Part shown: piece by piece, positions 1 through 7,685 of the stretch | How positions within the stretch are numbered: the first letter of the stretch is position 1 | Layout: each line of letters opens with the position of its first letter | Assembly: GCF_002198715.1 (NCBI RefSeq) | Contig: NZ_MWLK01000021.1 | Span: forward strand, 248,001-312,000 | DNA length: 64,000 nucleotides | Origin: Rhodomicrobium sp. R_RK_3 | GTDB taxonomy: Bacteria; Pseudomonadota; Alphaproteobacteria; Rhizobiales; Rhodomicrobiaceae | Direction of reading: 5' to 3' | Position numbers and translations under genes: made by a program | The notes under the pieces: generated by a model | Database searches by the model: none | What the model saw: only the letters and a program-made list of their open reading frames with translations | What the model was told of the DNA's origin: nothing

Positions 1-1
1 G

Positions 2-634
2 AACTATCTCGAGCATTTCGAGGAGGGCAAGGAGATGCGCGACCCGAACCAGAAGATCCCGGAGCATCCGGTGTTCTTCACCAAGGGCGTGCATGTGCTC
101 AACAGCCCCTTCGGCCCCATCCCCTATGATCCGGCGGTCTCGACGCTGATCGACTGGGAGTGCGAGCTGGCGGTCATCATCGGCAAGAAGGGCCGCAACA
201 TATCCGAAGCCGATGCCATGTCGCATGTCTTCGGCTTCACCGTCATCAACGATACCACCGCCCGCGACGTGCAGACCACCAAGCATGGCGGCCAATGGTT
301 CAAAGGCAAGAGTTTGGACGGGCATGGTCCGATGGGGCCGTGGGTGATCCCCGCCAGCGACCTCGATCCAAGCAATCTGAAGCTGCAACTCCGGGTCAAC
401 GGCGTCATCAAGCAGGACGCCTCGACGAAGCAGATGTATTTCAAGATCCCGCGCATTATCGCCGAACTGTCCTCCGGCCTGACGCTCGAGGCAGGCGACA
501 TCATCGCGACGGGGACGCCGCCCGGCGTCGGCCATGCCAGGAAGCCTCCGGAATATCTGAAACCCGGCGATGTGATGGAAACCGAGATCGCCGAGATCGG
601 TACGCTGCGCAACGTGATCCAGGCGCTCGCCTGA
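2..634 (+). CDS. fumarylacetoacetate hydrolase family protein (5' end outside window)
   Basis: The reading frame is open from base 2, so the N-terminus lies upstream of the window. The visible 210 residues are the catalytic C-terminal domain of the FAH family: the DWECELAVIIG segment supplies an acidic metal ligand, followed by GFTVINDTTARDVQ, the KSLDGHGPMGPW loop and the TGTPPGVG turn near the end. Family members cleave or decarboxylate 2-keto-diacids (fumarylpyruvate, acylpyruvates, 2-oxohept-3-ene-dioate) with Mg or Mn in the cytoplasm, usually in aromatic degradation. The substrate cannot be assigned because the upstream neighbours are not visible. The next gene encodes a dienelactone hydrolase-like protein, which loosely fits an aromatic theme, but that protein is exported. 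Family assignment is firm, the specific reaction is not. Confidence 0.9.
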   Translation, partial: NYLEHFEEGKEMRDPNQKIPEHPVFFTKGVHVLNSPFGPIPYDPAVSTLIDWECELAVIIGKKGRNISEADAMSHVFGFTVINDTTARDVQTTKHGGQWFKGKSLDGHGPMGPWVIPASDLDPSNLKLQLRVNGVIKQDASTKQMYFKIPRIIAELSSGLTLEAGDIIATGTPPGVGHARKPPEYLKPGDVMETEIAEIGTLRNVIQALA

Positions 635-835
635 GTTTTTGCAATAAGCCCGGCGCGCGATGTGCGCCGGGCCGCTCAGATAATCTCCGCGATCGGCGTT
701 TCTTCCCGCTCTCACGAGAAATTGCGCGGGCGCGCCATCGGCGTGAATTGCTTCCGCCGGAACAATGCCCGAGACGAAAGCTTAAGCCGCAATCTGCTTG
801 AATGCATTTTCACGCCCTTCCAGCAGCCGGAGACC

Positions 836-1726
836 ATGATGAGCGAGAATTCCATGCTTCCATCCGACATCCAAGGCTTGACCAAGGCGGCGCCGCTCTC
901 GCGCCGGATGTTCATGTCGGCCGCGACCGCTGCGGCGGCGGGCTATACGCTGGCGGCCGGTCCCGTCCGCGCCGAGGTCGTCACGACGGACACGAGTGGC
1001 CTCACGGTCGGCGACGGCAAGGCCAAGGTGGCGGATGGCGAGATGCCGGTCTATTTCGCCCGTCCTGAAGGCAAGGCCAATCCGCCGGTGATCCTCGTCG
1101 CGATGGAGATCTTCGGCCTGCATGAATATATCAAGGACGTGACGCGCCGGCTGGCCAAGCTCGGGGCCTTCGCGGTGGCGCCCGACTATTATTACCGCAA
1201 GGGTGTCGACCTCACCAAGATCACCGACACCAAGGAACTGATGCCGATCGTCAACGCCAAGCCCGATGCCGAGCTGATGAGCGATCTCGACGCGACCGTC
1301 GCCTGGGCGAAATCGCAAGGCGGCGACACCAGCCGGCTCGGCATTCTCGGCTTCTGCCGGGGCGGGCGCTCGGTTTGGGAATATGCCGCCTATAGCGACC
1401 AGCTCAAGGCCGGCGTGGCGTTCTACGGCTCACTGGTCGATCCGGCCAACCCGGCCTGGCCGAAGAGCCCGATGCAGCTTGCGCCGGAGATGAAGGCGCC
1501 TGTGCTGGGACTTTACGGCGAGGCGGACCAGGGCATTTCCGTCGCCCAGGTCGAGCAAATGAAGGCGGCGCTGGCGGCTGCCGGCAAGACGGCGGAATTC
1601 AAGATCTTCCCGGGCGCTCCGCACGGTTTCCATGCCGATTACCGGCCGAGCTACCGCGCCGATGCCGCCCAGGCCGCATGGAGCGACATGCAGGGCTGGT
1701 TCAAGACGTACAAGGTGCTCGACTAA
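836..1726 (+). CDS. dienelactone hydrolase family protein with Tat-type signal
   Basis: This 296-residue alpha/beta hydrolase begins at one of two adjacent ATG codons (836 or 839). An in-frame ATG at 662 would add an unconserved-looking leader and was not used. Residues near 22-45 form a twin-arginine-type signal (SRRMFMS followed by an Ala-rich hydrophobic stretch ending AAGPVRA), so export of a folded protein to the periplasm is likely. The dienelactone hydrolase triad is visible: nucleophilic Cys in GFCRGG, Asp in YGEADQG and His in GAPHGFH. Classical dienelactone hydrolase opens the lactone of 4-carboxymethylenebut-2-en-4-olide in chlorocatechol degradation, but exported members are broad and poorly characterised. 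It is transcribed toward the alpha/beta hydrolase gene on the other strand with a strong hairpin between the two. Confidence 0.9.
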   Translation: MMSENSMLPSDIQGLTKAAPLSRRMFMSAATAAAAGYTLAAGPVRAEVVTTDTSGLTVGDGKAKVADGEMPVYFARPEGKANPPVILVAMEIFGLHEYIKDVTRRLAKLGAFAVAPDYYYRKGVDLTKITDTKELMPIVNAKPDAELMSDLDATVAWAKSQGGDTSRLGILGFCRGGRSVWEYAAYSDQLKAGVAFYGSLVDPANPAWPKSPMQLAPEMKAPVLGLYGEADQGISVAQVEQMKAALAAAGKTAEFKIFPGAPHGFHADYRPSYRADAAQAAWSDMQGWFKTYKVLD

Positions 1727-1737
1727 GCCTTCGGTTC

Positions 1738-1771
1738 GCCGGCGCGAACGTCCTCGCGCCGGCTTCTTGCG
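1738..1771. terminator. bidirectional intrinsic terminator between convergent genes
   Basis: A perfect 10-bp stem (GCCGGCGCGA at 1738-1747 and its complement at 1754-1763) encloses a 6-nt loop and is followed by TTCTTGC. It lies in the 52-bp gap between the stop codons of two convergent hydrolase genes and probably ends transcription from both sides, although the T-run is short. Confidence 0.7.
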
Positions 1772-1778
1772 TCTGGCC

Positions 1779-2786
1779 TCACTTCGGCGGCAATGCCTTC
1801 GCGAGACCGGCAATGAGCGCGTCGTTGAAACGATCTGGGGCCGAGACCTGGGGCGAGTGGCCGAGATCGGGGAACATCACCAGCGATGCGCCCGGAATCT
1901 GCGCCGCGATCTTGGGCGCCAGTTCCTTATAATTGCCGATCCGCTTCTTCACCGCGTCGGTGGCGCGGTTCTTGCCGATTGCGGTGTTGTCCAGCGCCCC
2001 GATCAGCATGAGCGTTGGCACCTTGATCTCGGGGAGCTCGTAAACCACCGGCTGCATGAACACCATGTCGGAGGTCAGCGCCTGATCCCAGGCCACCGCC
2101 TGCTTGCCCTCGCCCTGATACATGCTCGCCTGCATGTCCACCCAGCGATCATATTCCGGCTTCCAGACACCGGCATAGTAGGTGTCGAGCTGATAGGCCT
2201 TGATGCTCTGCGCGGTGGTTTTCTGCTCCCCGGCATAAAGCTCATCGACGGTCGTCACCGGCACGCCCTCGGCCTTCCAGTCCTCCAGGCCGAGCGGGTT
2301 GACCGTCACCAGCGCCTCGGTGGCCTCCGGATACATCAGCGTGTAGCGGAAGGCCAGCATACCGCCCATCGAGTGGCCCATGATGATGGCCTTGTCGATG
2401 CCAAGCGACTTCAACAGCGCATTGGTGTTCGCAGCGAGCTGATGCAGGCCGAACTGATAGGCTTGCGGCTTGCTCGATTTGCAGAAGCCGATCTGGTCGG
2501 GCGCGATGACCCGGTAGCCGGCCTTGGCGAGCGCGCGGATCGCCGATTCCCAGGTCGCGGCGCAGAAATTCTTGCCATGCATGGCGACGACGGTGCGCCC
2601 GTTCGGCTGGCCCTCCGGCGCGACATCCATATAGGCCATCGAGAGCGGCTGTTGCTGTGAGGTGAACGCGAAACGCTTGACGGGGTAGGGGTACTCGAAG
2701 TCGTCGAGCATCGGGCTGGCCGCGGCGACGTTGGCGGCGGCGCAGGAGAGGGCGGCGGCGGATAGCAGGCATCTCAGGAAACGCAT
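1779..2786 (-). CDS. secreted alpha/beta hydrolase
   Basis: This is a 335-residue alpha/beta hydrolase fold protein. The start was set at 2786 because it gives a clean Sec signal peptide (MRFLRCLLSAAALSCAAANVAAAS); the frame stays open upstream, but that extension is Arg/Pro-rich and lacks family character. The oxyanion-hole region is VVAMHGKNF, the nucleophile elbow is GHSMGG, the acid is in the LIGALDNTA strand and the catalytic His is in DLGHSPQ. The layout resembles haloalkane dehalogenase/epoxide hydrolase-like and esterase members, but nothing specifies the substrate. A periplasmic or extracellular location follows from the leader. The gene stands alone, converging on the dienelactone hydrolase-like gene and transcribed in the same direction as the upstream superoxide dismutase gene, 177 bp away. 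Confidence 0.88.
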   Translation of the reverse strand: MRFLRCLLSAAALSCAAANVAAASPMLDDFEYPYPVKRFAFTSQQQPLSMAYMDVAPEGQPNGRTVVAMHGKNFCAATWESAIRALAKAGYRVIAPDQIGFCKSSKPQAYQFGLHQLAANTNALLKSLGIDKAIIMGHSMGGMLAFRYTLMYPEATEALVTVNPLGLEDWKAEGVPVTTVDELYAGEQKTTAQSIKAYQLDTYYAGVWKPEYDRWVDMQASMYQGEGKQAVAWDQALTSDMVFMQPVVYELPEIKVPTLMLIGALDNTAIGKNRATDAVKKRIGNYKELAPKIAAQIPGASLVMFPDLGHSPQVSAPDRFNDALIAGLAKALPPK

Positions 2787-2963
2787 TCTGGATCCCATTC
2801 GAAATAATGCGGCTGCGGGGCGGGAGCGCGGATGGCGCCGGTCTCCCGCCGGGATTGCGGAACGAAGCAGGCAGGCTGAACGCTGACATTCGTCCGCCTG
2901 CCTGCATCCGGGCAAATCAACATTGCTCGACCGGCGCCGCTGCGCCGGTCTGCCGGCCGCAAG

Positions 2964-3734
2964 TCAGGTCGTCAGCTTTCCGGTCTTGGCCTCGGCATAG
3001 CGCTCGCCGACTTTCCCCCAGTCGACGACACTCCACCACGCTTTGAGATAGTCCGGCCGGCGGTTGCGATAGGTCAGGTAATAGGCGTGCTCCCAGACGT
3101 CATTGCCGAACAACACCCGGCCGCCTTCCATGAGCGGGGTGTCCTGGTTCGGGCGGCTGACCATGGCAAGTTTGCCGTCGGGCGTCACGGTGACGAACAC
3201 CCAGCCGGAGCCGAACACTTTTCCGCCCGCCGCGTTGAACTGCTCCTGCATCGTGGCGAAGCTGCCGAAATCGCGGGCGATGGCCTGTTTCAGCTCGCCG
3301 GTTGGCTCGCCGCCCTTGCCGCCCATGATGGTCCAGAACATCGAATGGTTGGCGTGGCCGCCGGCATTGTTGCGCACGGCGGTGCGAATGGGCTCCGGCA
3401 CCGAATTCAGGTTGGCCAGGATTTCGTGCAAGGGTTTTGCAGCGACTTCGGGATGGCCCGCGACCGCCTGATTGAGATTGTTGACGTAGGCCGCGTGGTG
3501 CTTGTCATGGTGGAGGCTCATGGTTTCCGCGTCGATGCTGGGGGCATTGCGGTCGGGCGGATAGGGCAGGGGAGGCAGGGTGAACGGCCCGGTCGCGGCG
3601 GGCGGAGCGGCGGCGGGGGCCGGGGCCGCGCCGGTCGTCTCGGGCGCGGCTTGGGCGTGGCCGGCGTCGGCGTGCATCGAGGCGAGCGCGGCGCCGAAGA
3701 CGGCAAGAGCGGCACGTCGGTCAAGATGTGGCAT
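2964..3734 (-). CDS. exported Fe/Mn superoxide dismutase
   Basis: The protein has 256 residues, longer than the usual 195-205 because of an N-terminal leader and a Pro/Ala-rich linker of about 55 residues. The leader contains DRRAALAVFGAAL, compatible with Tat or Sec export. The SOD domain then begins with PFTLPPLPYP and shows the ligand regions: MSLHHDKHHAAYV (first His), HANHSMFW (second His) and NDVWEHAYYL (Asp and His). It converts superoxide to peroxide and oxygen. The leader points to the periplasm, where it would meet extracellular or respiratory-chain superoxide. The metal, Fe or Mn, cannot be decided by eye. The start at 3734 has AGGAA seven bases upstream. It faces the trypsin-like protease gene divergently across about 300 bp. 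Confidence 0.93.
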   Translation of the reverse strand: MPHLDRRAALAVFGAALASMHADAGHAQAAPETTGAAPAPAAAPPAATGPFTLPPLPYPPDRNAPSIDAETMSLHHDKHHAAYVNNLNQAVAGHPEVAAKPLHEILANLNSVPEPIRTAVRNNAGGHANHSMFWTIMGGKGGEPTGELKQAIARDFGSFATMQEQFNAAGGKVFGSGWVFVTVTPDGKLAMVSRPNQDTPLMEGGRVLFGNDVWEHAYYLTYRNRRPDYLKAWWSVVDWGKVGERYAEAKTGKLTT

Positions 3735-4030
3735 GGGAAGGTTCCTGTGTTGACGCCTTCAAGGGGCGAAGCCTGTCGGATGCGAGCGCCAACCATGCGT
3801 GGCGGAAACCTGCCTGAAGCTGGCGGCTCTGGCTGCCCGGCGCGCGGCGTTCGGCCTGGCGTCGCTGGTGGTCCGAGCGGAACCCCTGCGCCCTAACGGT
3901 GCGCCGGAGACCGCGTCTTGCCGGGATCGGTTAGCCTCGGCTAACGTTCACCGGACGGGCGCGGTTCCCGGCAAGTTTGGGCGGTGAATGGTCCGCGATT
4001 TGGCGCGGTGCATGGGCGGTGTTGGGCGAT

Positions 4031-4813
4031 ATGAAGCAATTCTGGCTGGCGTGCCTTGCCGGGCTCATCGCTGCGCCCGGGGCCTGCCCGGCGGCGGGCG
4101 ATTTGCATCCCGGTATCGTCGGCGAGGACGACCGCGTGCCGGTGCAGTCGGTCGGCGCGCCCTGGGATGCCATCGGCCAGGTCAATGTTAGCGGTTACCG
4201 GAATATGAGCATCTGCACCGGCACGCTGGTGGCGCCCGATCTGGTGCTGACGGCCGCGCATTGCCTGATGGACCGCCTGACCGGGGCGCCGTTTCCCTTG
4301 CGCAGCATCCATTTCCTGGCCGGCGTGCGTCGAGGCGCGAACCAGGGCCATGCGACGGCAAAATGCCTGCGCTTCCCCGACGGTTACCAATTCATCGCGC
4401 CCGATCTGCGGGGAACGCTGCGCTCTGCGCCCAAGGTGCCGATCGCCGCCTTGCGCCAGGACGCCGCGATCATCGTGCTCAACGAAAGGTTGAAGGCCGA
4501 ACCTGCGGCGCTCGCCGACGCGGCCGCGATCTCGCCCGAGACGCAACTGGTGCACGCCTCCTATCCCGCCGATAGACGCTACGTGCTGTCGATGCATGAG
4601 AACTGCCGCCGGCTGGGTGCCGTCGACGAGGGCAGGCTGTGGGCGACAGACTGCGACACGCATCCGGCAAGCTCGGGTGGCCCGGTCTTCATGCGGGGGG
4701 AGGGAGGGTTGCAGCTCGCCGCGATCATGGTGGCGACGGCGGGAGGTCAGGCCAATCTGGCGCTGCCGGCGCCGGAGTGGAGCGAGCTGCTGGGAGCGAG
4801 GGACTGCCCCTAG
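4031..4813 (+). CDS. secreted trypsin-like (S1) serine protease
   Basis: This is a 260-residue chymotrypsin-fold peptidase. The start at 4031 gives a signal peptide (MKQFWLACLAGLIAAPGACPAAG); an ATG 54 bases earlier adds an unlikely Trp-rich stretch. The triad is visible: His77 in LTAAHC, Asp144 in RQDAAIIVL and Ser215 in ASSGGPVF. Ser214 replaces the Asp that precedes the nucleophile in most trypsins (GDSGGP), which may change zymogen activation or N-terminal salt-bridge formation. Several Cys residues (including Cys62 and Cys78, which flank the His loop) suggest disulfides and an extracytoplasmic location. The substrate is unknown. It is a monocistronic gene ending 16 bp before the 3' end of a convergent response-regulator gene. 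Confidence 0.88.
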   Translation: MKQFWLACLAGLIAAPGACPAAGDLHPGIVGEDDRVPVQSVGAPWDAIGQVNVSGYRNMSICTGTLVAPDLVLTAAHCLMDRLTGAPFPLRSIHFLAGVRRGANQGHATAKCLRFPDGYQFIAPDLRGTLRSAPKVPIAALRQDAAIIVLNERLKAEPAALADAAAISPETQLVHASYPADRRYVLSMHENCRRLGAVDEGRLWATDCDTHPASSGGPVFMRGEGGLQLAAIMVATAGGQANLALPAPEWSELLGARDCP

Positions 4814-4828
4814 CGTGCCGCAGCGGCG

Positions 4829-5209
4829 CTAAATATCGGGCGAGGGGGGCGCCACGACCATTTTTTGCAGGCAATCGACCAGATCGGCGGCTTCGAATGG
4901 CTTTCGCAATATAGCGGCGTCGTTGCCCGCGCGGCGGCGGATGCGCTCCTGGGAAAAGGCGGTGATGAAGATGATGGGCGTGCGCGAGCCCTGCAGGGCA
5001 AGCTTTTCATAGAGATCGATGCCGCTCATGCCGGGCATCTGCACATCGCAGATGATGCAGGCGGTCTCGCGCAGCGGGCGTCCGCGCAGAAAATCCTCGG
5101 CGGAATGGAAGGCCTCGACCTCGTAGCCGAGCGAGCGCAGCAGGCTGCCTGTCGCATGGCAGACCGACGCGTCGTCGTCGATAACCGAGATGAGTTGCGG
5201 CTCTTGCAC
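4829..5209 (-). CDS. single-domain response regulator (receiver only)
   Basis: The 126 residues form one receiver domain with no output domain. The acidic pocket is DDD at 11-13, the phospho-acceptor is Asp55 in CIICDVQMPG, the conserved Thr is in FITAF and the Lys is in LRKPF. The sequence is closest in style to the FixJ/TodT receiver family and resembles the receiver of the next gene. Such proteins act as phosphate sinks or shuttles, or by docking to a partner. It is followed, 86 bp upstream on the same strand, by a FixJ-like regulator and its kinase, so it probably takes phosphate from that kinase. The kinase partner is an inference from position. Confidence 0.9.
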   Translation of the reverse strand: MQEPQLISVIDDDASVCHATGSLLRSLGYEVEAFHSAEDFLRGRPLRETACIICDVQMPGMSGIDLYEKLALQGSRTPIIFITAFSQERIRRRAGNDAAILRKPFEAADLVDCLQKMVVAPPSPDI

Positions 5210-5295
5210 GATTTCCGTCCTGCCAGCCGCGTCATTGCAGGCTGTTCATGGGGGAACATGCGCTTCGTGACGGTGCAGCGGAATCATACACAGGT

Positions 5296-5943
5296 TTATC
5301 GGGCGGGCTTATCCCGGCGAATTTCCAGCGCTTCGGCCATCCGCACCAGATCGGCGAAGGAGCTGGCTTCCATCTTCCGCATCACCCTGCCGCGGTGAAT
5401 CTTAACCGTAATCTCGCTAATGCCCAATTCGAAAGCGATCTGCTTGTTCATTAGCCCCGATGCGGCCAGCGCCATGACCTCCTTTTCGCGCTCGCTGAGA
5501 CACCGATAGCGGGCGCGCTGGTCCTGGATCAGCCCGTCGCCTTCGCGGCGCTGGCGGTCGCGCTCAATGGCGGCGGTGACGGCGTCGAGCATGTCCTGGT
5601 CGCGGAAGGGCTTGGCGAGGAAATCCACCGCCCCGGCCTTCATGGCGCGCACCGTCATCGGGATATCGCCATGGCCGGTCATGAAGATGATCGGGATCGC
5701 GATGCCGGCCGCCGCGAGCTGGGATTGGAATTCGAGGCCGCCGACCCTGGGCAGGCGGATATCCAGGATGAGGCAGTTCGCCTCGCGCGCGGCGTCGCTG
5801 GCCAGAAAGTCCTGGGTGGCCCCGAAGGTCTCGACGCGGAAGCCGACCGAGCGCAAGAGGCTGCCCAGCGCGCTGCGGATGGCTTCGTCATCATCGACGA
5901 CGGCGACCAGTGGCGCTTCGCCCGCTTGTCCCGGCCCGGTCAT
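5296..5943 (-). CDS. FixJ/TodT-family two-component response regulator
   Basis: The 215 residues comprise an N-terminal receiver (acidic DDD near 17-19, phospho-acceptor Asp61 in LILDIRLP, FMTGHGD and LAKPFRD) and a C-terminal LuxR-type helix-turn-helix (about 145-195, LSEREKEVMALAASG and the recognition segment ISEITVKIHRG). It would bind DNA and activate transcription when phosphorylated. Its ATG overlaps the stop of the upstream histidine kinase (TGA/ATG over 4 bp), so the pair is translationally coupled and almost certainly cognate. Related pairs in alphaproteobacteria respond to oxygen, aromatic compounds or other small molecules; the signal here is not evident. Target genes are unknown. 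Confidence 0.93.
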   Translation of the reverse strand: MTGPGQAGEAPLVAVVDDDEAIRSALGSLLRSVGFRVETFGATQDFLASDAAREANCLILDIRLPRVGGLEFQSQLAAAGIAIPIIFMTGHGDIPMTVRAMKAGAVDFLAKPFRDQDMLDAVTAAIERDRQRREGDGLIQDQRARYRCLSEREKEVMALAASGLMNKQIAFELGISEITVKIHRGRVMRKMEASSFADLVRMAEALEIRRDKPAR

Positions 5944-7637
5944 GACGCGCCCGGCACGTTCGGCACCAGCAGGACCCGGAAAGTCGCGCCCGGCCCGTCA
6001 TTGCGCTCGGCGCGGATGCTGCCGCCATGCGCCTCGACGATGGTCTGGCAGATCGACAGGCCCATGCCCATTCCCTGTGGTTTCGTGGTGTAGAAGGCTG
6101 TGAAGAGCTGCGCCATCTCCGCGTCCGAGAGGCCGATCCCGCAGTCGCTGACGGCGATCTCCACCAGCCCCTCCTGCGACATCCGCGAGGCGATGCGCAA
6201 TTCCCGCTCCTCGACCGTCCGCATCGCCTGCATCGCGTTGATCGCCAGATTGATGATCACCTGCTGCAATTGAATACGGTCGACCGAGACTTTCGGCAAG
6301 CCCGGAGCGAGCTCGAGCCGCAGCGACACCTCATGCTCGCGCAATTCCTGGTCGACGAGGCTGACCGCCTCCTTGATGACATCGTTGATGTTGAGCCGGA
6401 TGCGCTGGGGTCCGCTATTCTTGGACAGCGCCCGCAGGCGCTGCACCACATTGGCCGCCCGCCGCCCCTGGCCGACGATTTGCTCGACATTGGCGCGGGC
6501 CTCCGCCATGTCGGGAACCGGGCGGTCGAGCCAGCGCAGGCAGGCCTGGCCGTTGCTGACGATGGCGGCCAGCGGCTGGTTCACCTCATGCGCGATCGAG
6601 GCCGTCAGCTCGCCGAGCATGGTGACGCGCGACATGTGGGTGAGTTCGGCGCGGGCTTGCTCCAGGGCGCGCTGGACCTTGTTGCGCTCGGTGATGTCCA
6701 TGACGCTGACCAGCACACTGTTGAAGCGATGCGGCTCCGGAGCGAAGGTCGCGGCGACGAAGACGCTGCGTTTTTCGCCCTTGAAGGTCTGGAGCAGCGA
6801 CTCGGCTTCATAATAGTCGCGCCGGGCGGCGACCGTCATCAGTAGCCCCTTCAGCATGGGAAGGCTTTCGGACGTGAAGATCTGGGGCAGCGAGGTCATG
6901 AGCTGGGTCCTGCTGTCGGCGTCGACCAGCCGCAAGGCGGAATCGTTCACGTCGATGGTTCGGATCAGCGACATGCAGGCGCGCACGAAGGCTGGGTTCT
7001 CGCTGAGATAGGCGTCCAGATCGGCAGGGTTGCGGTAGGGGAGCTGGTCCAAGGCGGCGGCGAGCTGGGAATAATCCTCTTCCCAGATGGCGACGGCGGT
7101 GGTTTGGAAGATCGACCGGTAGCGCTGCTCGCTAGCGGCCAGCACTTTGGTCGCGGTCTGGTTCTTCACGGCGAGAACGGTGGTGACGGTCAGCGCGGCA
7201 AGGCTGATCAGGCAGCGCAGAAACGGCGCTTCCTCCTCAGGGTCACTCGCGTGCCCGATGGCGAAACCGAGCAAGGTCAGCAACGCGCAGCCGGCAGCGA
7301 TCATGATGACGCCGCGCCGGTCGCTGAAGGTCGCGCCGATCAGCACCACGATGCCATAAAGTACGGCGACGGCGATACCGATCGAACTCAGGCTGTCGAA
7401 AAGGAAAATGGCCAGCGCGAGCGCCGCCGCTAGGGCCGGAAAGAGCAGCGGCCGGCCGTGGCCGCTTTCGCCCCGAGGGGCATCCGCTTGGTTCGGCGCA
7501 TCCGGGCCGAGGGCGCCAGCCTCGTCTGTCAAACCGTCTCCGGTCCGCCGCTCAAGCACGTCCAGACCTCGCATCACGCTTCTGCTTGCACGCGCGATTA
7601 TGCTGCGTTCAGACACAGATAAGCGCGCCCAGTCCAT
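5940..7637 (-). CDS. membrane sensor histidine kinase with PAS domain
   Basis: The 565-residue protein has four likely transmembrane segments between residues 65 and 156, a PAS-like region at about 168-318 ending in the DITERNK motif, and a FixL-type kinase core with phospho-acceptor His350 in ASIAHEVNQPLAA, an N-box around INLAINAMQAM and a G1 box DCGIGLS. It would autophosphorylate and pass phosphate to the overlapping FixJ-like regulator. The membrane part replaces the haem PAS of FixL, so the stimulus is not oxygen via haem on this evidence. The start is uncertain: the ATG at 7637 has no Shine-Dalgarno sequence and sits two bases after a 10-bp hairpin arm; ATG 7574 is an alternative that keeps all domains. 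Confidence 0.9.
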   Translation of the reverse strand: MDWARLSVSERSIIARASRSVMRGLDVLERRTGDGLTDEAGALGPDAPNQADAPRGESGHGRPLLFPALAAALALAIFLFDSLSSIGIAVAVLYGIVVLIGATFSDRRGVIMIAAGCALLTLLGFAIGHASDPEEEAPFLRCLISLAALTVTTVLAVKNQTATKVLAASEQRYRSIFQTTAVAIWEEDYSQLAAALDQLPYRNPADLDAYLSENPAFVRACMSLIRTIDVNDSALRLVDADSRTQLMTSLPQIFTSESLPMLKGLLMTVAARRDYYEAESLLQTFKGEKRSVFVAATFAPEPHRFNSVLVSVMDITERNKVQRALEQARAELTHMSRVTMLGELTASIAHEVNQPLAAIVSNGQACLRWLDRPVPDMAEARANVEQIVGQGRRAANVVQRLRALSKNSGPQRIRLNINDVIKEAVSLVDQELREHEVSLRLELAPGLPKVSVDRIQLQQVIINLAINAMQAMRTVEERELRIASRMSQEGLVEIAVSDCGIGLSDAEMAQLFTAFYTTKPQGMGMGLSICQTIVEAHGGSIRAERNDGPGATFRVLLVPNVPGAS

Positions 7638-7639
7638 GT

Positions 7640-7673
7640 TGCTAGTGGCATGTGCGGGCGCGCGCCACTAGCA
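7640..7673. terminator. hairpin between beta-propeller gene and histidine kinase
   Basis: A perfect 10-bp inverted repeat (TGCTAGTGGC at 7640-7649, complement at 7664-7673) with a 14-nt loop lies between the stop of the beta-propeller gene and the start of the kinase. Without a T-run it is a weak terminator candidate; it could equally be an operator or leader structure controlling the kinase. Confidence 0.45.
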
Positions 7674-7685
7674 GCGTTCCGCCGG

